Shown: positions 16,427-24,838 of the stretch, piece after piece
How the letters are laid out: each line of letters begins with the position of its first letter
How positions within the stretch are numbered: the stretch's first letter is position 1
Assembly (NCBI GenBank): GCA_910587805.1
Contig: CAJUNM010000020.1
Span: forward strand, 1 to 32,611
DNA length: 32,611 bases
Direction: 5' to 3'
Source of the DNA: an uncultured Christensenellaceae bacterium
GTDB taxonomy: Bacteria; Bacillota; Clostridia; Christensenellales; Pumilibacteraceae
The notes under the pieces: model-generated
Databases searched by the model: none
What the model was told of the DNA's origin: nothing
Seen by the model: the letters and a program-made list of their open reading frames with translations, nothing else
Position numbers and translations under genes: made by a program

Positions 16427-16855
16427 TTATTTTCCGTCGGGCGTTTCCGCAACCGAGCCGTCCGCCGCCTCGGCGCTTTCGCTTTTCGCCTCGCTTTCGA
16501 GTTCTTCGGCGGGTTTGATTTCCGCCGCGACGGTGGCGAGCGTTTCACGGCTGCTCAAGCCGACGGCGTCGCGTACGGGCACAGAAAACGCTATACCCTG
16601 ACCTGCGGTCTGTAAACCGACTTCTTTATATATCGCGTGCAGTACGCCGTCTTTAACATCCTTTGAAACGATTATAAACACCATTTCTTTTTCGGGCTGA
16701 ACGGAAATGCCGAAAAACTTTTCGGCGTCCTTGTTGGCAGTGCCGCGCGCGTGCATTACAGTGCCGCCGCCCGCGCCCGCCGCTCTCGCAACGTCCATGA
16801 CCGTTTCGGAAAATCCGTTGTTGACTATACATACAATAAGTTCGTAATCGCTCAT
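16427..16855 (-). CDS. PII-like regulatory protein with acidic tail
   Basis: A 142-aa PII-family (GlnB-like) protein. The ferredoxin-like core spans about 1-105, with ELIVCIVNNGFSETVMDVARA as first strand-helix, a Gly-rich ARGTANKDAEKFFG region at the T-loop position, and KEMVFIIVSK. It lacks the Tyr that GlnB uses for uridylylation. The tail (about 112-142) is unusually acidic. Its ATG overlaps the TGA of the previous PII-like gene (ATGA). PII-like genes beside DUF1538 membrane proteins are a recurring arrangement; here they probably sense a nucleotide or ion and gate the transporter. Confidence 0.85.
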   Translation of the reverse strand: MSDYELIVCIVNNGFSETVMDVARAAGAGGGTVMHARGTANKDAEKFFGISVQPEKEMVFIIVSKDVKDGVLHAIYKEVGLQTAGQGIAFSVPVRDAVGLSSRETLATVAAEIKPAEELESEAKSESAEAADGSVAETPDGK

Positions 16856-17400
16856 TTTTTGATTTCCTCGTTATTTCTCTCCGATTCTTTAACCGAATCG
16901 CGGTTATCGGACAAAAATCCGAACGCCGCCGCGCCGATCATGCTCGCAAAAGGCACCACGAGCGCAATGCCCTTGCCGCCTTTGACCGTTCTGAATTTTT
17001 CCTCGAGCGCGCCCAAAATCTCCTTGCGCTTGCTCTCTTGCACAACGCTGAATATAACGGCTTTATCGTTATCCGCAAACCCGAACAGCTCGCGCATGCG
17101 CGCGTTTGCCGTGCCTTGCGCGCCGGCTAAGAGCTGCATATTGACCGAGAACGACTGAATAAGATCGGCGAAAAACTCCGCCTTATTTCTGTTTACCACG
17201 GTAATCATCAACTCGAGTCTGTTTATGGAAACGGTGTTTTTGCTTTTGGCGGATTTTTTATCCTGATGCTCGCGTTTCGATTTTTTGATCTTCTCGGTCG
17301 CCTTGTTCTTTACGTTGCGAAGCTCGTCGAGCACTTTACCGCGCTTTTGCGCGACGGCGCGTTTGAGCTTGCTTTCGTTCTTGGGTTTATCATTCTTCAT
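16852..17400 (-). CDS. PII-like protein with basic N-terminal extension
   Basis: A 182-aa protein. Residues 1-58 are Lys/Arg-rich and probably helical or disordered (EKIKKSKREHQDKKSAK). A PII-like core follows (about 60-165): RLELMITVVNRNKAEFF, a GAQGTANARMRELFG T-loop-like region, KAVIFSVVQ, and a Gly-rich KGGKGIALVVPF end. The ATG at 17400 lies inside the end of the DUF1538 gene (11-base overlap); a slightly longer start at 17415 is possible. The basic arm could contact the membrane, nucleic acid, or the acidic tail of the second PII-like protein; all three are inference. Confidence 0.82.
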   Translation of the reverse strand: MKNDKPKNESKLKRAVAQKRGKVLDELRNVKNKATEKIKKSKREHQDKKSAKSKNTVSINRLELMITVVNRNKAEFFADLIQSFSVNMQLLAGAQGTANARMRELFGFADNDKAVIFSVVQESKRKEILGALEEKFRTVKGGKGIALVVPFASMIGAAAFGFLSDNRDSVKESERNNEEIKK

Positions 17401-18937
17401 CGCCGTCACCCGCAAAATAAATTATCTGCTCGTCGTCTGCGGCGAATATGCGCCGCTCGGTGAGCTTTTGCCGCATTCTGCGCGACACTATAGCCTTAAA
17501 GCCGAGCACCTGTATGGTAATGAGCGGAACCATCGCCACCATGGACACCACGCCGAACGCCGAGCCTAAAACGTTACCGCCCAATGCCGAACATGTGCCG
17601 ATCGCCATGGGCAGTATAAAACTCGATGTGAGCGGACCGCTCGCAACACCGCCCGAGTCGAACGCTATAGCCGTGTACAGCCCGGGCACAAAGAACGAAA
17701 GCCCCAATGATATTATGTAGCCGGGCACGAGATACCATAACAGCGAAAACCCGAAAATAACGCGGATCATAGACAGTCCTATCGAAAGTCCCACGCCCAG
17801 CGCGAGCGCGATCATCATCTCGCGCTTTTTGACCGCGCCGTCCGTAACGTCCTCGACTTGCTTGTTGAGCACGTGTACGGCAGGCTCGGCAAGCACGACC
17901 ACTGCGCCGAATACAAACCCGAGCGCGATCATGATCCCGCTGTTGTAACTTGCTACCTGCGAGCCTATCTCGAACCCTATTGGCATAAATCCGACCGTGG
18001 CTGCGCCCAAAAAAAGCACCAAGCCCAAAAACGTATAAACGATACCTATTATTATCTGAATGATCTTGCGTTTGGGGAGTTTAAGCACGGAGAACTGCAA
18101 AATAAAGAAAAACACGACAATAAGTCCGAGCGCTTTGAGTACGTCGAGCAAAATTCGGAGCACTTCGGGTCCGAAGTTTGCACCCGTTACCGCAGACATC
18201 GAGTAGTCGGGCAGCGTGTATGTAAGTTCGCCCTTAGACGTGGCGGAGAGCAAAAGCACCGCTATCATCGGACCGACCGAACACAGCGCGATAAGACCGA
18301 AGCTGTTTTCGTTGGAGTTTTTTCCGCCTACCGTTGTAGATATGCCCAGACCCAGCGCCATCAGGAACGGAACGGTTATAGGTCCGGTCGTCACACCGCC
18401 GGAATCGAACGCGAGCGGAAAAAACATGCTGCCGTCCTCACCCTTTAATTCGAGCAGTACCGCGCAAACCATAAACAATGCAAGGTATGCGAACATCAAC
18501 AGCATGGACAAGTTCTTTTTGAACACTATCTTACACACCGCGAGCAACAGGAACAACCCGACTCCGACTCCCACCATCACGATGAGCAACGTGCTGTTCA
18601 TAACCGTGCTCACTTGCTCGGCGAGCACGGAAAGATCGGGTTCGGCTATGGTTATAAGCACGCCCATGATAAAGCACACCACGAGCAAAACCGTGAGTTT
18701 TTTCGATTTGGTCAGACCCGCGCCAATGTGTTCGCCCATAGGCGTCATGGCAAGGTCCGCGCCCATATTGAACAAGCCTATACCCAATATGAGCAAAACA
18801 GCGGATGCGCAAAATATGCCGATCTCGCGCCCCGAAATATTCACGATGGGCGTTGCAGCCAAAATAAGAATAATAACGGTGACCGGCAATACCGAGATCA
18901 ACGCCTCTTTCAGTTTTGAAAGCAAGATTTTGAACAT
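17390..18937 (-). CDS. Fused two-repeat DUF1538 membrane transporter
   Basis: A 515-aa polytopic membrane protein with about 12-14 helices. It is an internal duplication: FDSGGVTTGPITVPF near residue 177 and FDSGGVASGPLTSSF near residue 426 mark equivalent sites, and each half has a GADLAMTPMGEH- or VLAEPAVHVLNK-type polar break. DUF1538 pairs have been reported as monovalent cation/proton antiporters (UmpAB in Halomonas); here both halves are one chain. Substrate here is not proven. The ribosome site is AAGGAA. Two overlapping PII-like genes follow, implying allosteric control by a small cytosolic signal. Confidence 0.9.
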   Translation of the reverse strand: MFKILLSKLKEALISVLPVTVIILILAATPIVNISGREIGIFCASAVLLILGIGLFNMGADLAMTPMGEHIGAGLTKSKKLTVLLVVCFIMGVLITIAEPDLSVLAEQVSTVMNSTLLIVMVGVGVGLFLLLAVCKIVFKKNLSMLLMFAYLALFMVCAVLLELKGEDGSMFFPLAFDSGGVTTGPITVPFLMALGLGISTTVGGKNSNENSFGLIALCSVGPMIAVLLLSATSKGELTYTLPDYSMSAVTGANFGPEVLRILLDVLKALGLIVVFFFILQFSVLKLPKRKIIQIIIGIVYTFLGLVLFLGAATVGFMPIGFEIGSQVASYNSGIMIALGFVFGAVVVLAEPAVHVLNKQVEDVTDGAVKKREMMIALALGVGLSIGLSMIRVIFGFSLLWYLVPGYIISLGLSFFVPGLYTAIAFDSGGVASGPLTSSFILPMAIGTCSALGGNVLGSAFGVVSMVAMVPLITIQVLGFKAIVSRRMRQKLTERRIFAADDEQIIYFAGDGDEE

Positions 18938-18981
18938 GTTTTTCCTTTTTCGCCGCGGCGCGTCATACCGCCGTTTATACT

Positions 18982-19010
18982 ATTCTATCATACGGACAAG
19001 AAAAAATCAA
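18982..19010 (-). promoter_or_regulatory. Promoter of the DUF1538-PII operon
   Basis: TTGATT (19005-19010), 17 bp, TAGAAT (18982-18987) on the minus strand, just past the end of the phosphatase gene. Confidence 0.65.
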
Positions 19011-19025
19011 TACTTATCCCCGAAT

Positions 19026-19496
19026 TCAATCCAATTTATCGGCAAAATTCGCCAAAATATATTCGATCAACGCCTCGCACGACGCATATATATCATTGTA
19101 CGCGGTATCTGCGTCGCGGGTGTACCACGGATCGACGATATTATGCGGCGTGCCCGTCATATCGCCTAATTTTTTCACTTTTTCGTGATACGCGCCTTTA
19201 GTCAGCAAAAACACGTCGCGCAGATTCGCGCTGTCCATAACGAGCAGCAGGTCGGCTTTTTCCACATCGGAAAGTTTGAGCTGCTTTGCTCTGTGCTCGC
19301 CTTCAACTCCGTGCGCGTCGAGTACGCGCTTTATCATCGGATAAATGGGATTGCCCTCTTCCTCGTCGGAAGTTCCGAAGCTGTCAACGTCGAACTTATC
19401 GGCAAGCCCGCGTTCTTTTATGGATTTTTTGAAAATCAACTCCGCCATAGGCGAACGGCATATATTCCCCAAACATACGAACACCACTCGAAACAC
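19026..19496 (-). CDS. Low-molecular-weight protein tyrosine phosphatase
   Basis: A 156-aa cytosolic phosphatase that removes phosphate from tyrosine (or arginine) residues. The active-site loop is C8-LGNIC-R14-S near the N-terminus, and the general acid is D122 in VDPWYTRD; length and layout are those of the LMW-PTP family. It starts with GTG at 19496, with AAGGAG nine bases upstream. It is the last gene of the hybrid kinase-TetR-phosphatase run, 14 bases after the TetR gene. Relatives often act on surface-polysaccharide tyrosine kinases; none is in the window. Confidence 0.93.
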   Translation of the reverse strand: MFRVVFVCLGNICRSPMAELIFKKSIKERGLADKFDVDSFGTSDEEEGNPIYPMIKRVLDAHGVEGEHRAKQLKLSDVEKADLLLVMDSANLRDVFLLTKGAYHEKVKKLGDMTGTPHNIVDPWYTRDADTAYNDIYASCEALIEYILANFADKLD

Positions 19497-19510
19497 GGTT
19501 ACTCGCTCCT

Positions 19511-20101
19511 TTATTTGTTTTGTTTGCTTTCTCGCGTAAACTCGTCAAGCCCGCCCACAACAAACTTTCCCGCCTCGCACAGCACGCTATCGAGCGGCTT
19601 ATCGCGATCCGAACACATCCAGTCTTCGCATGCGGATATCATACCCGAAATAATGAACCGCGACAACATTTCGCAGTCGCCGTCCACATGCGCAAGCCGC
19701 AACGCGCCGCAAAGTTTGCTTTGCATCACCGACACTATTTTCTGTACGATACCCGAACTGCCGTCTATCTTTATTATGTATTCGTATATCTCGAGTCTCG
19801 AAATAACGATGGAAGCAAGCGTCGAAAATATACGCTGCGGCGTATCCATATTGTTTTTGAAATCGAGCGCGGCAGCGTCTTTCTCGAGCTGATTTACAAG
19901 CGCTCTTTCTACGTCCGCGCGTATATCGTACACTCCGCCGTAATAATTATACACCGTTTTTCTGTCAACGCCGGCTGTGGCCGCAACGTCCTTTACGGTC
20001 ATCGTTTCATACGGCTTGTCCGATAATAATTTCAAGAACGCCGCGCGAATGGCGCTTTTCGTTCTCTCCACTCTCACGTCCGTTCTTTTCGTTCCGTTCA
20101 T
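19511..20101 (-). CDS. TetR-family transcription regulator
   Basis: A 196-aa regulator with an N-terminal helix-turn-helix (about 12-58: AIRAAFLKLL, TVKDVAATAGVDRKTVYNYY) and an all-helical C-terminal part that would bind a ligand and dimerise. The layout resembles the DhaS-like TetR subgroup of Bacillota, judged by eye. The ATG at 20101 is two bases after the stop of the hybrid kinase; a GTG at 20107 overlapping that stop is an alternative. No strong ribosome site is seen, so it probably relies on coupling with the kinase. Confidence 0.88.
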   Translation of the reverse strand: MNGTKRTDVRVERTKSAIRAAFLKLLSDKPYETMTVKDVAATAGVDRKTVYNYYGGVYDIRADVERALVNQLEKDAAALDFKNNMDTPQRIFSTLASIVISRLEIYEYIIKIDGSSGIVQKIVSVMQSKLCGALRLAHVDGDCEMLSRFIISGMISACEDWMCSDRDKPLDSVLCEAGKFVVGGLDEFTRESKQNK

Positions 20102-20103
20102 GG

Positions 20104-22305
20104 TCACTTGACGTTGCGGCGCGCTATCGCGCCCGCGAGAGTTTGCATGAGCAACGGAACGTCTATAGGCTTTGTCAAGTGCGCGTCCATGCCCGCTTCG
20201 AGCGACAGTTTTTTATCGCTCTCGAGCGCGTTTGCGGACAAAGCAATGATCGGAATATCCGAACCGAGCGCGCGTATTTTTTCGGCGGCTTGCCTTCCGT
20301 CCATAACGGGCATTTGAATATCCATGAGCACGGCTGTAAACGCTCCCTCGGCCGGATCGGAAAACTTCTGCACGGCAACCGCGCCGTTCTCCGCGCAGTC
20401 CACCTCGAAACCGAGTTCTTCCAACAACTCCGTCTCTATCTCGAGATTGATCTCGTTATCCTCTACTATGAGTATTTTAGCGCCGACGAGCGATTTGAGT
20501 ATTTTCTGTGCGTCGAATTTTTCGGGGCGAGTCTTTTGCGTGTGCAGTTTCAACCGCACGGTAAACAGACTGCCTTTGCCCTGTTCGCTCTCTGCAGTGA
20601 TCGTGCCGCCCAATAACTCCACGGTATTCTTGGCTATGGTCAAACCCAGCCCCGCGCCGAATATACCGCTCGACGTGGTGTTGCGCTCGCGCTCGAACGG
20701 CTCGAAAATATGAACGAGCGCTTCCGGCGAAATACCGCAGCCGGTGTCTTTTACCGCAAACGTATACTCCGAAAAATCGCCTACGCCTTCCGACTGCGTG
20801 ACGGTGACCCAAACTTTGCCTTTATCGGTATAGGTTACTGCGTTGCTCACAATGTGCGTCAGCGCGCGCGTGAGCTTTTCGGCGTCGGTCGTCACGCTGT
20901 CGTTTTTAATATCGGTCGTTACCGACAATTCAAGTCCTTTGCGCTCTGCGGCGAGACTTACCGCGCCCACGGTAGCGTCCACTATGTCGCGTATATTGCA
21001 CGGCGTTTCGCGTATATCCGAGCTTTTGGTTTCCGTATAAGTAAGCTCGAGTACCTTATCTACAAGCTCGAGTATCTGCTCGCCCGCGGTCTCTATCCTT
21101 TCTATGTACATTTTGAGCGCGTCGGGATCCGTTAAGTTCTTTTTGGCAAGCTCGGCAAATCCGAACACGGCATTTAGCGGCGTGCGCATATCGTGCGACA
21201 TGTTCGATAAAAACGTGTTCTTCACCGCCTCCGCCCTACGCGCGTCGCGAAGCGACTGCTCGAGCACTCGCGTATGTTCGATCTCGCGCTTTATCTCGTC
21301 GTCTACGTTACGGTATCCGATTACGGCTTGCGACGCGAGTCCGTCGTACGATTCTCCCACGTTGACAGCGCGGATCTGCAAATAGAACGTTTTGCCGTCT
21401 TTTATACATCTGAAGTTCGCATAGTAGGTATTTACCTCGACGAGTTTCTTGCGCATGTATTCGGGATCCATGAACTCCGCAATGACCGCTCGATCGTCGG
21501 GATGCACCCATGTTTTCACATAGTCTTTGGCAAACCACTTGTAAGGACGCGATACGAACTTGCCCTCGAACTGCTTAACTATGCGCGTGCTCAAACGGTA
21601 CGGAAAAACATCGTCCGATGCGAAATCCACGTACAATATCGATTCGTAGTTTGCGCTCAAACCCTCTATCACCTCGAGCCGACGCAAATGCTCGCGATTT
21701 ATTATCTGCCGTTCTTTGTCGTATTCCTCGATGAGAGTTTTTATCTTTTTTTCGCGCTCGTTTCTCTGATCTATGAGCCGCGCGCGCTCGCGCAACGTTC
21801 CGAGCTTTTTTTCGGTCGCATCGGTAAGAAACACATAGTAAATATCGCCGACCGTATCGTCGTGCACAAAATGTCCGTAATCTTCTATCCAACGAACGTT
21901 TCCGTTCTTATCCTTTATACGGTATTCAACATAATCGAGATTGTTGTGGCTCGCGCTTATTTGGTTTACTATACTCTGTTCTACTGCGTCGAGGTCTTCG
22001 GGATGTACCAAACCTTTGAACGAATTGCCCGTATATTTGCGAAATTCCTCGAAAGTATCGCATGCGAAAATATGTAACAACGCCTTGTTTGCGTATACCA
22101 AACTCTCGTTATCGTCCGCACGGTATATCAAAAATCCGCCGGGGATCTCTTCCAGAAAATCGCGTATCTCGCGCGCCGTTTGCAAATACAACTTTTCCGC
22201 GATCGTTTCCGTCGGAAGCGCCTCGCCGCGCTCGGACGCGCTCAAAAAAGCAAGCACATGCTCCATCAACGTTTGTTCTTTACAGCCGGAACTATTCGCT
22301 TTCAT
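20104..22305 (-). CDS. Soluble hybrid histidine kinase (PAS-PAS-HisKA-HATPase-REC)
   Basis: A 733-aa cytosolic signalling protein without membrane helices. Two PAS sensor domains (about 50-165 and 215-335) are joined by a charged coiled coil (170-210). The HisKA box SHDMRTPLNAVFG carries H371; HATPase motifs are VSNAV (N488), VKDTGCGIS and GAGLGLTI. A receiver domain follows (about 608-728) with EDNEIN and D662 in LMDIQMPVMDG. It is probably an intracellular redox or metabolite sensor; no separate output domain is present. The start has GGAGG and a strong promoter. It heads the operon with TetR and the phosphatase. Confidence 0.93.
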   Translation of the reverse strand: MKANSSGCKEQTLMEHVLAFLSASERGEALPTETIAEKLYLQTAREIRDFLEEIPGGFLIYRADDNESLVYANKALLHIFACDTFEEFRKYTGNSFKGLVHPEDLDAVEQSIVNQISASHNNLDYVEYRIKDKNGNVRWIEDYGHFVHDDTVGDIYYVFLTDATEKKLGTLRERARLIDQRNEREKKIKTLIEEYDKERQIINREHLRRLEVIEGLSANYESILYVDFASDDVFPYRLSTRIVKQFEGKFVSRPYKWFAKDYVKTWVHPDDRAVIAEFMDPEYMRKKLVEVNTYYANFRCIKDGKTFYLQIRAVNVGESYDGLASQAVIGYRNVDDEIKREIEHTRVLEQSLRDARRAEAVKNTFLSNMSHDMRTPLNAVFGFAELAKKNLTDPDALKMYIERIETAGEQILELVDKVLELTYTETKSSDIRETPCNIRDIVDATVGAVSLAAERKGLELSVTTDIKNDSVTTDAEKLTRALTHIVSNAVTYTDKGKVWVTVTQSEGVGDFSEYTFAVKDTGCGISPEALVHIFEPFERERNTTSSGIFGAGLGLTIAKNTVELLGGTITAESEQGKGSLFTVRLKLHTQKTRPEKFDAQKILKSLVGAKILIVEDNEINLEIETELLEELGFEVDCAENGAVAVQKFSDPAEGAFTAVLMDIQMPVMDGRQAAEKIRALGSDIPIIALSANALESDKKLSLEAGMDAHLTKPIDVPLLMQTLAGAIARRNVK

Positions 22306-22334
22306 GACTCGCCTCCGTTAAACAGTGTGAAAGA

Positions 22335-22363
22335 ATTTTAACATATTAAGCCGAATTTGTCAA
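22335..22363 (-). promoter_or_regulatory. Promoter of the hybrid kinase operon
   Basis: TTGACA (22358-22363), 17 bp, TAAAAT (22335-22340) on the minus strand; about 23-base leader with GGAGG. The remaining intergenic DNA to 22540 is AT-rich with no gene seen. Confidence 0.8.
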
Positions 22364-22540
22364 CAATCACAGATTGATTATCTGATTTCATTTACGATTA
22401 TATGTATTTTTACTTTCTTATAAAATTGTACTTTAATACGGGTTTTACATATTTCGATCGATTATTTGATTTTGTTTACGCCCGTATTCTTAGGCTTGAC
22501 GGAAATCCCTTATACGGCAAACGGTTTAATTTGCATAATG

Positions 22541-22582
22541 AAAGCAATAACGGCTCCGTTTGACCGGAACCGTTATTGCTTT
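22541..22582 (-). terminator. Terminator of the GH3-lipoprotein operon
   Basis: Perfect 13-base arms (AAAGCAATAACGG with its complement) plus an inner four-base stem, starting six bases after the stop at 22588. The run after it is only moderately T-rich. Confidence 0.75.
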
Positions 22583-22587
22583 ACGAA

Positions 22588-24837
22588 TCAACCGATAATT
22601 TCAAAATCGAAGTAGTCGATATTCATACAGCCCGCAAGAAAATACAAAGTAACGGTGTTCTCTCCCGCAACAAGCGATATATCGCCAAGCCCGTGGGTTT
22701 TATAATGTTTGTACCAACTCGTATTCGGCGGAAGCTCGAAACTTAAGTCTGCCTGCGGACGGTACACATTTGCGCCGACACATATTTTAATTCTGTTTTC
22801 GAGTTTGGAATAATCCACGCCTTCGACTTTTCTGTTTGCGTCCTCATCTTTATAAGCCGCACGAAACGATAATTTTGCGGTACAATCTTCCGCAACGTTT
22901 ATCTTAAACTTCACGATCGACGCAGGCGTCGTGTTTCCAACCACTTTACCCGAAGTAATGCCGTTTTGTTCGCCGTCCTGTTTGGCGTTTATAAGCTTGC
23001 AGCTTTCCGCTTCGATGCGGAGTTCGGACGCAGTGCAATCGAATATCGGCGAATCGTCCACTACATCGGCCTGTCGCGGCGATAGCGTTATATAATCTAC
23101 GGCGAATTCTTCGCTCGCGCCGAACACCGCAAACTCCAGCTTATTATCCCCCTTTTTGAGTCGTATTTCGGCGACGTAGCTTTCCTTATCCGAAACAAGT
23201 TTTGCGACCGTCGATTTTGCGAGATTCTTCGTATTGTACTTTATCTCGATAAATTCGTTTGCGGGCTTATTCGGCACGCTCGAGGCGAACACGGACAACA
23301 GCGCGGTATAGTCGGAATTCGATTTAATTTCAAAAGCGACGATGCGCTTTTCTACGCCGAATCCCGTTACCGTCTTTCCGCCTGACGCGCCGATCTTGTT
23401 CGACTCGACAAGTCCGGCGGACAAATTCGCTTTTTCCGCCTCATATATATGCGCGCCGTTTTTCGGATCGAATATCGTGATTCCGCCGCCCACCGTATTG
23501 AATCCGTCTACGTATTCATCTTTTTTGTAACGCCCGTAAACGGCTTCCCAATCGGAAGGCAAAACCTCGTACTCGTCGGGCACAAGCTCGATGTTTCCTA
23601 TATCGCTCTTTCGCGGGATAAGCACGATATAATCGAGATTGAAAACCGTATTTTCGTCGGCTTTACCGAGAGATTGAAGATCGAATATATTGAGTCCTTC
23701 TTTTACCGTTACTTCTCCTATAATATTTTCTTTCGGCTTATTGCCCCAATCGTCCGTACCGGCAAAAGTTTCGGCGGAATTTTTGATAAGTTCACCGTTG
23801 AACCGTGCTTTAACAAGCTTATCCACCGAACTCGTATTAAATTGCTTATTGCTCGTGACGGCGGCTTTCACGAGAGCCGTACCCGCACGAGCCGATTCTA
23901 TAGCAAACACTACGTGCGCGCCGTCGCGGAATCTTTCCACAATCTTTCCTGCGCTCGCGTTAGAATTATTCCCGACGTTTATATTCTTACCCGAAAGCAT
24001 CGCTTTTTCCGCTTCGTAAATATGCGGACCGAATGCGGGATCGTATGCGTCGAGCGCGCCGTCGAGGTAATCGGCGGTATTGTACGCTCCGTAAAGATTT
24101 ACCAATTCATTTGCGGGCGATTGAACCGTGCCGACCGGTCGAATTTTTACCTCGTCCTTTTTCGGCACGAGCAGAATATAATCCAAATTAAACTCGGTTA
24201 TAGTGTTAAGTTCGATAACATTTTCTCCCGCTTTCAGATTAAGTTCACTTATCACGTTCTCGCGGTAATCGTCCCAACCGTTGCCGCCGATGCGTATCGA
24301 GTCCACCGGAATATCGATTTTTTCATTACCCGCGGGAGTATAAGAAACCGAAAACAGCGTCGAAGCAAATTTGCCGGACTGCACTGCCAAACTCATTTTG
24401 AACAACGCCGTACAATCGACAGCGGAGTTCACTTTGAACACAATATGCGAATCAGATCTTATGTAATTGAGCACAAAGCCGCCCGACGCCGTTTGAGTAG
24501 CGCCGCGGCGAGGTTTATCCGCCTGCGGGCTTGAAAACTCCGACCACTCCGCTTCGTATATGTGCGTACCGTATTCGGGGTTGTAAGTTCTGTAAACCGT
24601 GGCGTCGTAATAGTCGTCGGTTTGCTCGTAAGAATCCAATACCGACGGATCGGTCACCGGAGCGTCTCCCGTACCGACATCGTCCCAATCATCGAAAAAG
24701 TCTCTATAAAACTCATCGAGACTGCCGTAATTCCCGTCGTTTCCATTGGGCTTTTGACATGCAGTGAGTGCAAAAGGCACAGCGCATGCCGCAATAACGG
24801 CGACAAATTTTAACGAATGTTTACTTGTTTTGTTCAC
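22588..24837 (-). CDS. Lipoprotein with four CBM6/35-like modules
   Basis: A 749-aa lipoprotein. The signal ends in LTAC (lipid-modified Cys 27). Four beta-sandwich-like modules follow (about 91-226, 272-408, 462-588, 606-748). Three open with IYEAE after GxHI, the fourth with RIEAES, and each closes with a strand such as NLDYILLVP or NIDYFDFEI; conserved Glu-Ala-Glu and Asp-Tyr ends are typical of CBM6/35 folds. No catalytic domain is present, so it probably captures glycan at the outer membrane face. Start: GTG at 24837 with GGGGAG, one base after the stop of the GH3 gene. An ATG at 24867 inside that gene is possible but would spoil the lipoprotein signal. Confidence 0.88.
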   Translation of the reverse strand: MNKTSKHSLKFVAVIAACAVPFALTACQKPNGNDGNYGSLDEFYRDFFDDWDDVGTGDAPVTDPSVLDSYEQTDDYYDATVYRTYNPEYGTHIYEAEWSEFSSPQADKPRRGATQTASGGFVLNYIRSDSHIVFKVNSAVDCTALFKMSLAVQSGKFASTLFSVSYTPAGNEKIDIPVDSIRIGGNGWDDYRENVISELNLKAGENVIELNTITEFNLDYILLVPKKDEVKIRPVGTVQSPANELVNLYGAYNTADYLDGALDAYDPAFGPHIYEAEKAMLSGKNINVGNNSNASAGKIVERFRDGAHVVFAIESARAGTALVKAAVTSNKQFNTSSVDKLVKARFNGELIKNSAETFAGTDDWGNKPKENIIGEVTVKEGLNIFDLQSLGKADENTVFNLDYIVLIPRKSDIGNIELVPDEYEVLPSDWEAVYGRYKKDEYVDGFNTVGGGITIFDPKNGAHIYEAEKANLSAGLVESNKIGASGGKTVTGFGVEKRIVAFEIKSNSDYTALLSVFASSVPNKPANEFIEIKYNTKNLAKSTVAKLVSDKESYVAEIRLKKGDNKLEFAVFGASEEFAVDYITLSPRQADVVDDSPIFDCTASELRIEAESCKLINAKQDGEQNGITSGKVVGNTTPASIVKFKINVAEDCTAKLSFRAAYKDEDANRKVEGVDYSKLENRIKICVGANVYRPQADLSFELPPNTSWYKHYKTHGLGDISLVAGENTVTLYFLAGCMNIDYFDFEIIG

Positions 24838-24838
24838 G

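Noticed and set aside
18216..19169. 317-codon plus frame opposite the DUF1538 gene
   Set aside because: Spans the antisense of a membrane protein and its promoter; Ser/Thr/Pro-rich shadow.
22364..22540. Possible riboswitch or small RNA in the AT-rich gap
   Set aside because: No conserved riboswitch core or stable multi-stem fold could be seen.
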